Below the pieces are notes generated by a model. It saw only the letters and a list, made by a program, of their open reading frames with translations. It searched no databases and was not told the origin of the DNA. The position numbers and the translations under genes are program-made. From contig JBOHNR010000008.1 of assembly GCA_050730755.1 (NCBI GenBank), positions 1 through 64,000 of the forward strand: a stretch of 64,000 nt of DNA, read 5' to 3'. The DNA is from CAVPPA01 sp050730755 (GTDB lineage: Bacteria > Patescibacteriota > Saccharimonadia > Saccharimonadales > UBA4665). Shown piece after piece: positions 1-8,577 of the stretch; within the stretch, counting starts at the first letter, position 1; every line of letters begins with the position of its first letter.

Positions 1-1592
1 ACACTACTACCTTGCTGTTGAGTTACTCCGGATAGGTCACTAGTGAAGTCACAATCAGCTGTAGAGTCTCCAAAATTACCTCCAAACAAGCCAGTTCCCG
101 TCGCACCCACTGTATTCGAAAATGATAGACCAGTCGGAGGTGAGCTGGAAGAGTTTTGAGCACTGGCAAAATCCTGTATCTGGCCTAAAGCTTGGATAGC
201 ATATTGAACCCCAGCGCCGGAGAAATTTGTAGTGTCGTTATTCCAACTGAATATACCTGCTGGTTGGGAGGGCAAACACTGACCAGAGGCCGAAGTGGGA
301 CTAGCACCCGTCATGACATCTCCACCATAGATTTGTAGATACGGTAAGTAGACCACACTAAAGGCTAGCATTTGGGAACACGACTTACTTATGCCAGGGG
401 CACTAAGCGTCCATGTAGCATTATAAGATCCAACTTGCCCCGTCGGACCAAGACTGAACGTAGCTGAAGAAGTTGAGCCACTATTAGTAGCTGGCTTATT
501 AAATCTGTAGCTAGGTCCCCTAGGTGGAGTAATTACAAGACTCATGGTTGCGCCAGGCGGTGGCTGATTAACGTTATTGATAATCGTAACCGTTGCATAA
601 AATGTTATGTATGGGTCTATGTTGCTCGGGGATGTACTAAAAGTCCCACAGGTTAAGACCATACAAGGTACCTGCGTTTGGGCAGTAGCAAGTCTAATTG
701 GTGGACTTGTGCCGTTATACAAAGTAACAATCAGGGAAGGACCATAGGGATTTGTTAATGATTGGGGTATATCAATCATTGCTCCTGAGTTATAAAGTCC
801 GGAATTCCAACCACTAACACTTATATAGGACTGGGCGGTAGCATTAGTATAACTAATATCAGCTACCTGTTGACCCGTGTTAACATCACAAGCCACGCTC
901 AGGGTACCGGTCGGGCTAGGCTTAGAAGGCAAAGCATTCGCTGTATCTTGAACATTACCACAGGATTGACCAATGCTAAAAGAACCACCAGGAAACGTAA
1001 ATAAAATTGCAAAACCATTATCGAGTGGTGGATACCAAGAATGAAAAGCATCATCATACATATTAGGAAACCAGGCGCTATCTAATCCTGTATCGATTGG
1101 CTCGCTCTCATAATAACTCCAGTCTATTCCATACCGCCCCGGGCCGCCGGGACCAAGGCTATCAACATAATTTACATCGCTCACCCAGGCTTGATAGTCG
1201 GCCTTTCCAATTGCATCAATGTTACAAGCACTATAACCAGCTATCGCAGGAGCTGAATGTCCGAGCATAGTTTCAATAATGAAGGTAGCTCCCTCTTCGT
1301 TTTGGAAATCAACAGGAATAATTGAAGAACAAGAACCGTAGTTAAGATCAGCATTTATGGTTGCCTCTAAAGCGCCAGTGCTAAAGGTGTTTAGACCTGA
1401 AGGTAAAACTCTTGTAGAAGTAACAACATTGCCTGACCCACCCTTAAAATAACCTCTACAATAGGGGATGCCAAACGCATTGCCAACACATAAAGGGTTA
1501 GTCGCAGCTTGGACTGGGGCTTTAATAGCTACTAGGCTACTACATATGACTACTATACCGGCTAAAATCCCGACAAATAATTTTTTGTTCAT
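1..1592 (-). CDS. Exported cysteine-containing protein, 3' end beyond window
   Basis: The frame stays open from an ATG at 1592 to the left edge, giving about 530 visible codons with no stop. Residues 1-31 form a clear signal peptide: MNKK, then a hydrophobic run, ending near PVQAA. The mature part is rich in Ser, Thr, Gly, Asn and Pro with scattered cysteines, as expected for an extracellular or surface-anchored protein. I recognise no enzymatic domain. The ATG overlaps the stop of the TPR membrane protein by ATGA, so the two are translationally coupled and probably work together at the envelope. The C-terminus, where an anchor would lie, is outside the window. Signal peptide and open frame are seen directly; surface location is inferred. 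Confidence 0.8.
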   Translation of the reverse strand, partial: MNKKLFVGILAGIVVICSSLVAIKAPVQAATNPLCVGNAFGIPYCRGYFKGGSGNVVTSTRVLPSGLNTFSTGALEATINADLNYGSCSSIIPVDFQNEEGATFIIETMLGHSAPAIAGYSACNIDAIGKADYQAWVSDVNYVDSLGPGGPGRYGIDWSYYESEPIDTGLDSAWFPNMYDDAFHSWYPPLDNGFAILFTFPGGSFSIGQSCGNVQDTANALPSKPSPTGTLSVACDVNTGQQVADISYTNATAQSYISVSGWNSGLYNSGAMIDIPQSLTNPYGPSLIVTLYNGTSPPIRLATAQTQVPCMVLTCGTFSTSPSNIDPYITFYATVTIINNVNQPPPGATMSLVITPPRGPSYRFNKPATNSGSTSSATFSLGPTGQVGSYNATWTLSAPGISKSCSQMLAFSVVYLPYLQIYGGDVMTGASPTSASGQCLPSQPAGIFSWNNDTTNFSGAGVQYAIQALGQIQDFASAQNSSSSPPTGLSFSNTVGATGTGLFGGNFGDSTADCDFTSDLSGVTQQQGSS

Positions 1593-2170
1593 ATAGGTTC
1601 ACCTGCCTGCAGCCGTTGTATTATATTCTGATACATAGAAATTGCTTGTGCAGGACTGGGATCATTCGAATCGGACAGCTGCGGTAACAACTTAATTACT
1701 TCTTGAAAACTACTTATAGCCAGACTATTTTGACCACTCATATTGTAAGCATAGCCTAGGCCCTCTAACGCAACAATTTTATCAATGCTAGAATTATCAA
1801 TCGTAACAGCACTTTGGTATGCGCTAATGGCTGAAGATGCTTGATTGTTATTAAGTTGTGCAGAACCTAAGTCGTCATAGGCTACAGCTTTTTGAGAAGA
1901 AGTAGAAGCATTTTTTAACTCTGCTTGAGCATTTTGAACCTGCTGTTCAGGTTTAAGTAAAGATGAACTTTGGCTTCCTGTTGACGGTATTGGTTTAGGG
2001 GCAACATCATACAAATAGATTTTAAATAAAATCCCGGCGACAACTAAAACAATTATAACCACTAATCCGACACTTATACCCCGTAAATTTTTGGGTATAC
2101 TTCCTTTACTATGTACTGAATCACTAGTGACAATAGACTCAACTGGTTTGGATTGCTGATGTTCGCTCAT
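1589..2170 (-). CDS. Membrane-anchored TPR-repeat protein
   Basis: A 193-residue protein with a polar 30-residue N-terminus, one membrane segment at about residues 32-54, and a helical domain (about 73-155) with TPR-like spacing, such as AYDDLGSAQLNNNQASSAIS followed by ALEGLGYAYNMSGQNSLAIS. TPR domains bind other proteins. The predicted topology puts the repeats outside the membrane (N-in). It overlaps the following exported-protein gene by 4 bp (ATGA), so it is first in a two-gene operon and may be an assembly or scaffold factor for that protein. The partner is inferred from position only. Confidence 0.75.
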   Translation of the reverse strand: MSEHQQSKPVESIVTSDSVHSKGSIPKNLRGISVGLVVIIVLVVAGILFKIYLYDVAPKPIPSTGSQSSSLLKPEQQVQNAQAELKNASTSSQKAVAYDDLGSAQLNNNQASSAISAYQSAVTIDNSSIDKIVALEGLGYAYNMSGQNSLAISSFQEVIKLLPQLSDSNDPSPAQAISMYQNIIQRLQAGEPI

Positions 2171-2286
2171 CCTTACGCCAAGTATATCAAAACCACAACC
2201 GAGATGAGAATACAGTAGGCAAAAATAAGCTTCGTGAAATATACCTAATATCTTATATAAGTTCCATCTAATATATAATCCAAGCT

Positions 2287-3381
2287 ATGTCATCTATATC
2301 TTGCGGTATCGTCGGGTTGCCCAATGTTGGCAAATCCACTTTGTTTAACTCTTTAACTGACAACAGTGTATTGGCTGCTAACTACCCATTCGCGACCATT
2401 GAGCCAAATACAGGCGTGGTGGGTGTGCCCGATATTAGGCTTCAGAAATTGGCAGAACTATATAAAACAGAAAAAATTGTGCTGGCTTCAGTTACATTCA
2501 TCGATATTGCTGGATTAGTTAAGGGTGCTAGCGAAGGGGAAGGCCTAGGTAATCAATTCTTAAGTCATATTCGTGCGACAAATGCTATCGTCCAAGTTGT
2601 TCGAGTTTTCGAGGACAATAATGTCATCCATGTTGACAATCAACGTGACCCAAAACACGACATCGAGATCGTTAATACAGAACTGGTACTGGCTGATTTG
2701 CAGGTTATTAATAAACGGCTGCCACGCCTCGAAAAAGAAGCAAAAGCCAACTTTAAGTTACAACCCATGGTCAATGAGTTACACTCAATTAAAGAGGTCC
2801 TGGATTCCGGCACACCTCTCTTTGCAGACAGTAGTTGGCAGTCAGCATCTGGTTGGCTAAAACAGGAGTTACAACTTTTGACACTTAAGCCAATTATTTA
2901 CGTCTTCAATGTCGGGGAGCCAACACTTACCGATGAGAGTCTGAAACAAAAACTTTCTAGCTTGGTGGCTCCAAGCCGATCATTATTTATCTGTGCCAAA
3001 CTTGAAAACGAGCTGCAAGGCCTAGATACTGTAGACGTTCAGGAATTATTGCAAAGTTACGGAGTAAAAGAATCTGGGCTTAATCAATTAATTGTTGCTG
3101 CCTACGACACGCTAGGCCTGCAGAGTTTCTTAACCGCTGGACCAAAAGAGGTTCGAGCTTGGACAATATCAAAAGATGCTACTGCACCTCAGGCTGCTGG
3201 TGTCATTCACGGAGATTTTGAACGCGGCTTCATAGCTGCCCAGATCGTGGACTACTACGACTTAATAGATTCAGGCTCAGAAGCAACCGCCAAGGCTAGT
3301 GGCAAAATTCGAACCGAAGGCAAGGATTATATTATGCGACCGAACGATGTAGTAGAGTTTAGGTTTAATGTTAGTAAGTAG
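2287..3381 (+). CDS. ychF: Ribosome-binding ATPase YchF
   Basis: A 364-residue Obg-family P-loop NTPase of the usual YchF length. The G1 motif GLPNVGKST is near residue 10. The G4 position reads NVGE instead of the GTPase NKxD, which is the known YchF signature for ATP preference. A C-terminal TGS domain (about residues 280-360) ends in DVVEFRFNV. YchF binds ribosomes and is linked to translation and stress responses. A TATAAT at 2274-2279 lies only 7 nt before the ATG and there is no Shine-Dalgarno, so the mRNA is probably leaderless. The 3' end overlaps the convergent PH-domain gene by 11 bp. Confidence 0.95.
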   Translation: MSSISCGIVGLPNVGKSTLFNSLTDNSVLAANYPFATIEPNTGVVGVPDIRLQKLAELYKTEKIVLASVTFIDIAGLVKGASEGEGLGNQFLSHIRATNAIVQVVRVFEDNNVIHVDNQRDPKHDIEIVNTELVLADLQVINKRLPRLEKEAKANFKLQPMVNELHSIKEVLDSGTPLFADSSWQSASGWLKQELQLLTLKPIIYVFNVGEPTLTDESLKQKLSSLVAPSRSLFICAKLENELQGLDTVDVQELLQSYGVKESGLNQLIVAAYDTLGLQSFLTAGPKEVRAWTISKDATAPQAAGVIHGDFERGFIAAQIVDYYDLIDSGSEATAKASGKIRTEGKDYIMRPNDVVEFRFNVSK

Positions 3382-4147
3382 GATAGGTCGGGGGTGTTGG
3401 AGTAATCTGCGGGACTGATGGTTTTTGATAGCGGCCGCTTTGATGCATTAATGGCAACTTAGTGTAGGCACTGACATTCGGTACGACCCTCTTCATGGCA
3501 GCTATGCCAAGTTGAGCAGTTGAAACGATCTTTGAATCAACTTGGGTTTGTAGATCGTTACTTTTGGGCATATCCGTTAATTGTGGGAGTGTAGCCATCT
3601 GAGGAGGTAGAGCTGGTTGAGATTGGTACAGAGACTGTTGCTGCAAAAGTTGTTGTTGTTGCTGCTGGTATTGCTGAATGGCAAGGAAGGTCTGAAGTTG
3701 TTGATTCATGCGCTCAAGGTGAGACTTCTGGGCCTCTTGATAGCTTTGTGAAAGCCTTTTGACCTCAGTCATGCTGTATTGCACGAAATTAATCAAACGG
3801 CGTAATCGGATTTTATTAAAGCTTCTAAAATGTAATGTTTTAGAGCCGGCACAAATACTAATCTCTGCCCCTATTAGACGGTGATTGTAGTCGAATTCGT
3901 TAATCATGTCGAACCGCATATCTTGAACTGTGACATAGTTAAGCGGTTTTTTATCTATTAAGAGCAAGCGGTCTTTAGTTGCCACTAATAGTGCAAAACC
4001 AGCTTCATAGTAACCATTAACACACTCATCAATCTCTTCATCAGGAGTCAAAACATTGCATAGTTCTTGGACTTCACTTCTACCCCAGCTATGGCCGTTA
4101 AAGTGGATCAGTTTTAGCTGCTTATCTAAAGTGCTTCTACTAATCAT
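3371..4147 (-). CDS. PH-like domain protein with glutamine-rich tail
   Basis: 258 residues. Residues about 20-125 resemble bacterial PH (YokE-like) domains, with alternating strands around GFALLVATKDRLLLIDKK and a closing helix. Next come a coiled-coil-like segment (about 125-160) and a very glutamine-rich stretch around residues 155-175. The tail is rich in Pro, Thr and Gln and ends PTPPTYPTY. No catalytic motif or membrane segment is seen. A strong Shine-Dalgarno (AAAAGGAG) precedes the ATG. The gene is divergent from the Crp/Fnr gene and convergent with ychF. The PH assignment is from fold pattern and moderately sure; the function is unknown. Confidence 0.65.
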   Translation of the reverse strand: MISRSTLDKQLKLIHFNGHSWGRSEVQELCNVLTPDEEIDECVNGYYEAGFALLVATKDRLLLIDKKPLNYVTVQDMRFDMINEFDYNHRLIGAEISICAGSKTLHFRSFNKIRLRRLINFVQYSMTEVKRLSQSYQEAQKSHLERMNQQLQTFLAIQQYQQQQQQLLQQQSLYQSQPALPPQMATLPQLTDMPKSNDLQTQVDSKIVSTAQLGIAAMKRVVPNVSAYTKLPLMHQSGRYQKPSVPQITPTPPTYPTY

Positions 4148-4282
4148 TTATCCACTCCTTTTCTAATGACTTATCACATACTAAATTATCAGATTGATCT
4201 GGGCGATAAAATTATTTACACCGTCCGAGCGATATTTGTCACAAACCTTGCCCCAAAAGGCGATAATACATATAGTAAAGAC

Positions 4283-4963
4283 ATGCTCGCTACTCTCAGG
4301 CAAACAGCGGAGCTGGTGGATTTTTTCCGCAAAAGGGGCCTTAAAGTCACCTATCGAAAAGGTGATATCATCATTAGACCCGGCGAGCAACCGCCGGGTG
4401 TTTTTTATATCTCTGAGGGACTGGTTAAGGCTTACGACATAACGCGATATGGAGATGAGAATCTCCTGATTATTCGTAAGGATCATGAAGTTTTTCCGCT
4501 TATTTGGGCTATAACTGGACAGGAGCGGCGTATTATCTATCGTGCCCTGGCTCCAACTATAGCTTTGCGCGTTAGCCGTAACGAATTCATTGATTTTATG
4601 CGTCAAAAGCCTGAAGTTATCGCGCCTTTAATGGATATGACTATCGAAATGTATCGCTTGCACAGCGAACGAATTATCAATCTAGAGTATCGATCAGTGC
4701 GAGAACGTATCATTTCTTTCCTGCTTACCATGTCACGCCGATTCGGTGTTGAGACCCCAGAAGGTCTCTTAATTGATGTACCTCTACGCCACCAAGATAT
4801 CGCTAGTTCTGTGAATTCTTCAAGGGAGACGACTAGTCGTGAGTTATCTGGTTTGGAGCGAAAGGGTTTGCTGTCTAAAGAATCATCACGAATTTTATTG
4901 AAGGATCCTAAAAAAATGCAGTCGTATCTGACAAGTCCGGCTAACTCTATTTCCAGTTCATAA
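4283..4963 (+). CDS. Crp/Fnr-family transcriptional regulator
   Basis: 226 residues from the chosen start. A cyclic-nucleotide-binding-type beta-roll (about residues 20-120) contains GDIIIRPGEQPPGVFYISEG. A long dimer helix and a C-terminal winged helix follow (HQDIASSVNSSRETTSREL), the classic Crp/Fnr recognition helix. No Fnr-type cysteine cluster is visible, so it is not an Fe-S oxygen sensor of Fnr type; the ligand is unknown. An upstream in-frame ATG at 4166 lacks a ribosome site. I chose 4283 because TATAGT (4271-4276) sits 6 nt before it, with TTGCCC 17 nt further upstream. The 3' end overlaps the convergent phosphoribosyltransferase gene by 17 bp. Confidence 0.85.
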   Translation: MLATLRQTAELVDFFRKRGLKVTYRKGDIIIRPGEQPPGVFYISEGLVKAYDITRYGDENLLIIRKDHEVFPLIWAITGQERRIIYRALAPTIALRVSRNEFIDFMRQKPEVIAPLMDMTIEMYRLHSERIINLEYRSVRERIISFLLTMSRRFGVETPEGLLIDVPLRHQDIASSVNSSRETTSRELSGLERKGLLSKESSRILLKDPKKMQSYLTSPANSISSS

Positions 4964-5603
4964 TAATACGTTCGATAATTTCGATAATTTTGTCATGTGG
5001 CGGAACGTCATTTTGGTCGTAGTAATGATCTGTCGATATATAATTCTCAACGACACTTAAACAAAATATTTCATCAGCAGTTACATGCAAACGGTCAACT
5101 GCTTGAATGCTCGCAAGAGGCGTTGTTACAATCAATTTTTCGGTTCGAACTGGTTTTAAAAATGACACTGCTAAGTCAATGGCAAAACCACTACTCAGAC
5201 CGTCTGATACAAGGATAATATTGCGACCTTCTAGTAAACGCTTATCTACCGTACTACCGTGACCTAAAAGATGGTTTAGATCATGAATCTTAGTTAGCTT
5301 TTCCTGCTCAATATACTGATAGTTTTCACCGATTAATTCATCAATTTCACCCGGTGAATAGCTACTATTGAACGATACAGCACCGTTTTGGCTAATCCCA
5401 GCTACTGCCTCAAGTTCGCGGGGTAAAGTTATTTCTTCGCTTAAAAGAAGCGACAAAACACAGTGCAAAGACGTAGCAATTTGTGCCCCCACTATGACAC
5501 CACCGTCGCTTAAGGCGACAACTGCACAGTTTTCGTAACGATATTTCGGTAACAGCCGGTTAGCCAGCATACGCCCAGCCTGAGTCCGACTTGCAAAATA
5601 CAT
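4947..5603 (-). CDS. Phosphoribosyltransferase-domain protein
   Basis: 218 residues of the stand-alone type I phosphoribosyltransferase group. The start MYFASRTQAGRMLANRL matches the usual N-terminus of these proteins (dR.xAG..LA). The PRPP loop is present but altered: VSDGLSSG where DDGxxTG is expected, so one acidic residue is replaced by Ser. A longer frame begins at 5627, but an extended -10 box (TGC-TAGACT, box at 5611-5616) lies between the two ATGs, 7 nt before 5603, so the shorter start is preferred. The substrate is unknown. Activity on PRPP is likely but weakened confidence comes from the altered loop. Confidence 0.75.
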   Translation of the reverse strand: MYFASRTQAGRMLANRLLPKYRYENCAVVALSDGGVIVGAQIATSLHCVLSLLLSEEITLPRELEAVAGISQNGAVSFNSSYSPGEIDELIGENYQYIEQEKLTKIHDLNHLLGHGSTVDKRLLEGRNIILVSDGLSSGFAIDLAVSFLKPVRTEKLIVTTPLASIQAVDRLHVTADEIFCLSVVENYISTDHYYDQNDVPPHDKIIEIIERIIMNWK

Positions 5604-5657
5604 ATTCAATAGTCTAGCATTGTGCAAGCACTTATCGAAGATTCCAAAAAATAGATG

Positions 5658-6386
5658 TTATTGTGTTAATTTAGGCTTGATCAAGTAAAATCGCTCAAGA
5701 TTGCCCTTAGTGCCCGTAACGGCTGAGTCGGATTTATTAATAATAATGAATCGAACTCTTGACCAAGTTTCAAAATCTTTTAGGACGTCACGTCTTACAT
5801 GGTCGTTTTTAATAACACCTTTATGCAAAAAATTCGGGTCGCTCGTTTCAAATTGAGGTTTTACCATTACTACAATCTCGGTATCAGGCGAAGATAAAGT
5901 TGTCACGTAAGGTAATATTTCACGAACTGAAATAAATGAGACATCTATTAGAACTACGTCCAAATGTTCTTTTGTTTTGAAGTTACGAATATCAGTTTTT
6001 TCATGTAATTCTATTTTTGGGTGTCCTAGCAGACTAGAGTGAAATTGATTTGTACCAGCTTCAACGGCAATTATTTTTTGAGCTCCATGCTTCAATGCGT
6101 AATCGGTGAAACCACCTGTCGAGCTACCGACATCTAGCACAGTTTTATTAGCAAAATTAAGACTTAATTTGTCAGCCACGCTAGCTAGTTTTAGGGCCGC
6201 CCGGCTGACATATTGTTCACGGGCATTTAGCGTAACTACATCATTATCATTAATGATAGCTCCAGCCTCAGTGATAACTTTTTTGCCGACGATAACCTGA
6301 CCGAGTTTAATATAACTGGCAGCCTGCCGACGTGACGATGCCAACTTTTTTAAGACAATTGCTTGGTCAAGCCGCAGTCTTTTCAT
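5658..6386 (-). CDS. tlyA: TlyA-family rRNA 2'-O-methyltransferase
   Basis: 242 residues. An N-terminal S4 RNA-binding domain (MKRLRLDQAIVLKKLASSRR) is followed by an FtsJ/RrmJ-type methyltransferase fold. The SAM-binding motif VLDVGSSTGGFTDYALKHGA begins near residue 85. Family members methylate ribose in 16S and 23S rRNA and were once called haemolysin A. Its start lies 2 nt after the efp stop and has a GAGGATAAAA ribosome site, so it is the last gene of an efp-tlyA operon. Both act on the ribosome. Confidence 0.9.
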   Translation of the reverse strand: MKRLRLDQAIVLKKLASSRRQAASYIKLGQVIVGKKVITEAGAIINDNDVVTLNAREQYVSRAALKLASVADKLSLNFANKTVLDVGSSTGGFTDYALKHGAQKIIAVEAGTNQFHSSLLGHPKIELHEKTDIRNFKTKEHLDVVLIDVSFISVREILPYVTTLSSPDTEIVVMVKPQFETSDPNFLHKGVIKNDHVRRDVLKDFETWSRVRFIIINKSDSAVTGTKGNLERFYLIKPKLTQ

Positions 6387-6388
6387 TT

Positions 6389-6955
6389 TTATCCTCTTAT
6401 ACGCTCACGATACGTACCAGTCGCTGTATCAACTGATATAATGTCACCGTTTTTTATAAAGGCTGGTACTTTAACAGATAGACCCGTCTCTAGTTGCGCT
6501 TCCTTCGTGATTGATGTGCTGGTATCACCCCGGACAACTGAATCTGTCTGTGCGACAATTAAGGCTATATTTTTTGGTAGATCAATATTAATTGGCTGGC
6601 CATTAAAAAACTGCAGATTTACCATGTCGCCTTCTTTCATATAACCAGCGCTATCGCCTATTAACTCAGCCATCAACTCAAATTGTTCGAACGAATCTTG
6701 ATTCATAAAATAAAATACTTTTGAGTCATTATAAAGATACTGGACTTTTTGAATCGTTATGTCAGCTCGCTCCAGTTGTTCACTTCCTTTAAATGTCTTA
6801 TCGAATACTTTGCCGTCGAGTAAGCTTTTTACGCGTAGATTAACAATTGAACCACCGCGGCCCATAACCTTTTGTGAATATTCGATCACCCTATAAGGTA
6901 CATTATCAACTTGAAAGACTGTGCCTTTTTTTAGATCGGTAATTCCTAATGCCAT
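6389..6955 (-). CDS. efp: Translation elongation factor P
   Basis: 188 residues, the normal EF-P length, with a KOW-like N-terminal domain and two OB domains ending in GTYRERIRG. EF-P rescues ribosomes stalled at proline runs. The loop normally tipped by a modified lysine (PGKG) reads MGRGGS, placing Arg33 at the modification position. Arginine there is known from EF-P modified by the rhamnosyltransferase EarP, but the rest of the loop is not typical of that group and no modification enzyme is in the window. The Shine-Dalgarno AAGGGACAAAT precedes the ATG. The gene is followed by tlyA. Confidence 0.95.
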   Translation of the reverse strand: MALGITDLKKGTVFQVDNVPYRVIEYSQKVMGRGGSIVNLRVKSLLDGKVFDKTFKGSEQLERADITIQKVQYLYNDSKVFYFMNQDSFEQFELMAELIGDSAGYMKEGDMVNLQFFNGQPINIDLPKNIALIVAQTDSVVRGDTSTSITKEAQLETGLSVKVPAFIKNGDIISVDTATGTYRERIRG

Positions 6956-6964
6956 ATTTGTCCC

Positions 6965-7315
6965 TTATATTAAAAGGTCTGTAATTAAATCGACATTAGC
7001 AGTCAATTGAGCAACATCTACCGGACTAAAAATCTTGGATTCGCTGGCGACAAGTATAGCTTTTCGTATATCTTCAAGTCTTCGTTTGCTACTTCTAGAA
7101 TACATTAGTTGCTCTTTCCTCGATCCTGCCAGCTCATAATCTCTGATCTTAATACGAGCTTCTACTACGTACTTCCGAATCGCGGTCACAGCCGAGACTG
7201 CAGCTGAATCTAAAGTATATAAATCAATGAGCGAGAACACACCCATGAGCGTCCCCTCTAGGTTGTTAATGAGTATATACGGCGACGTTGACATACTTGA
7301 TTTTATGTAAATCAC
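6965..7315 (-). CDS. Uncharacterised small helical protein
   Basis: Up to 116 residues, lying 9 nt upstream of efp and on the same strand. The second half is helical and basic (RKEQLMYSRSSKRRLEDIRK); the N-terminus is mildly hydrophobic. I do not recognise a family. The start is uncertain. The longest reading uses GTG at 7315, but the Shine-Dalgarno AAGGAG runs directly into it with no spacer. The next ATG (7294) is about 20 nt from the site. A non-standard start in between would fit the spacing better. The context suggests a translation-linked role, but nothing in the sequence proves it. Confidence 0.55.
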   Translation of the reverse strand: MIYIKSSMSTSPYILINNLEGTLMGVFSLIDLYTLDSAAVSAVTAIRKYVVEARIKIRDYELAGSRKEQLMYSRSSKRRLEDIRKAILVASESKIFSPVDVAQLTANVDLITDLLI

Positions 7316-7355
7316 TCCTTAGGATAGCTACAATGTTCTTTTTAGCCGTCGATGG

Positions 7356-7556
7356 TCAGCTAGCTACGAAAGGCATTAGAGCAATGTGACGAGCCCGCTT
7401 AATGGCACGCGCTAAATGGCGCTGTTGAGTTTCACTCAAGCCAGTTTTTTTGCGAGTTTCAATTTGTCCGTATGTGTTGATGTAGCGCTGCAAGGTCTTA
7501 AAATCTTTGTAGTCAAAATAGGCTATATCTGTTTTAGGCTTAAAAATCTTTGCCAT
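7356..7556 (-). CDS. rpsR: Ribosomal protein bS18
   Basis: 66 residues, typical for S18, with the conserved core YKDFKTLQRYINTYGQI and the basic helix RHLARAIKRARHIALMPF. It binds S6 in the 30S platform. It closes the classic rpsF-ssb-rpsR operon, 27 nt after ssb. It retains none of the zinc-binding cysteines found in some S18 paralogues. Confidence 0.95.
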   Translation of the reverse strand: MAKIFKPKTDIAYFDYKDFKTLQRYINTYGQIETRKKTGLSETQQRHLARAIKRARHIALMPFVAS

Positions 7557-7583
7557 AACTTGAAATTAATTTCCTCTTATTAA

Positions 7584-8048
7584 TTAAAACGGTATATCGT
7601 CCAAATTAATTGGTTCATCGCCAATATCTTCTATAACCACCTCATCGCCTTGCTTTTTAGGCTTCGGCTGCTTAGTTGCGTTGTCGTCATTGATAGCTCC
7701 GCTGCTGCCGCCGCGGCTATCAACAAAATTAAAATCTTCTACAACAGTCTCCACTTTTGAGCGTTTTTGACCACTTTCTTTATCTTCCCAGCTACGCTGC
7801 TCAAGGTGACCGCTAACAAGAAGAGGTCGACCTTTCTGTAGATATTGAGCAATAATGTCACCGGCTTTGCCCCAGGCAACACAGTCTATATAACTAACAC
7901 TTTCTTGTGGCGTTCCGTCTTGACCGCGCCACGTGCGGTTAACAGCTAAAGTAAAGTTAGCCACATTTTGGCCGTTTGGCGTGGTGCGTACCTCTGGGTC
8001 ACGTGTCAAATTACCCATCAGTATAACTTTATTAAATCCTTTTGCCAC
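7584..8048 (-). CDS. ssb: Single-stranded DNA-binding protein
   Basis: 154 residues. The N-terminal OB fold (about 1-105) starts MAKGFNKVILMGNLTRDPEV. A flexible linker follows, and the acidic tip GDEPINLDDIPF is the partner-binding tail of bacterial SSB (usual consensus DDDIPF). It coats single-stranded DNA and recruits replication and repair proteins. The start is a GTG with a good GGGGAG Shine-Dalgarno. It is the middle gene of rpsF-ssb-rpsR. Confidence 0.95.
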   Translation of the reverse strand: MAKGFNKVILMGNLTRDPEVRTTPNGQNVANFTLAVNRTWRGQDGTPQESVSYIDCVAWGKAGDIIAQYLQKGRPLLVSGHLEQRSWEDKESGQKRSKVETVVEDFNFVDSRGGSSGAINDDNATKQPKPKKQGDEVVIEDIGDEPINLDDIPF

Positions 8049-8089
8049 TTTATTTCTCCCCTAAGTTACTTCGATTGTACACTCGCATC

Positions 8090-8476
8090 TTATTCTTCGC
8101 TACCTTCATCACTAACACTTGGCTCACTCTCGCCACTGTCAGATTGCTTTGCTAGCAACTTGGTTTTTTCAGCTTCTGCCTTAGCAATTGCCTTTAGATC
8201 AAGTCTGGTGATTAAAAATCGTATCACTTCATCCGTAATATTCAATGTGCTTTCGATTTTTTGGACGCTTTCAGCTGGAAGCTCAACAGTATAAAAAACA
8301 TAAACTGCATGCTCATTTTTCTTAATCGGGTATGCTAATTTACGTTTACCCCAATTATCAGCACCGATAATTTTACCGCCGCTATCGGCAAAGATTTTTT
8401 CGACGCGTTTACTGGCTTTTTCTAAATCGATTTCTAGGTCTGGATGATATAAAATCGCCAGTTCATATTGATTCAA
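8090..8476 (-). CDS. rpsF: Ribosomal protein bS6, TTG start
   Basis: 128 residues from the chosen start. The family N-terminus NQYELAILYHPDLE is intact, and the C-terminus is an acidic Ser/Glu-rich tail. A longer frame extends upstream to 8524, but an AAGGAG Shine-Dalgarno sits 8 nt before a TTG at 8476, giving L(M)NQYEL, exactly where S6 proteins begin. The gene is first in rpsF-ssb-rpsR. A leader of about 60 nt separates it from a strong promoter, leaving room for S6:S18 autoregulation, which I cannot confirm from sequence. Confidence 0.92.
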   Translation of the reverse strand: MNQYELAILYHPDLEIDLEKASKRVEKIFADSGGKIIGADNWGKRKLAYPIKKNEHAVYVFYTVELPAESVQKIESTLNITDEVIRFLITRLDLKAIAKAEAEKTKLLAKQSDSGESEPSVSDEGSEE

Positions 8477-8544
8477 GAGATGATCTCCTTTGGTTAAAGC
8501 CTGCGTGCACCATGTTGGCCACAAACTGAGTAACTATGTACTAA

Positions 8545-8574
8545 ATTATAACCGAATTTACCCTTCTCAGTCAA
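8545..8574 (-). promoter_or_regulatory. Promoter of the rpsF-ssb-rpsR operon
   Basis: On the minus strand TTGACT (8569-8574) and TATAAT (8545-8550) are separated by 18 bp, a near-consensus sigma-70 promoter. It lies between the ftsK stop and rpsF and gives a normal leader with a Shine-Dalgarno, unlike the leaderless genes nearby. Confidence 0.8.
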
Positions 8575-8577
8575 CTT

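Noticed and set aside
4166..4282. Longer Crp/Fnr start at 4166
   Set aside because: No ribosome site, and it would place a good promoter inside the coding region; the family starts near 4283.
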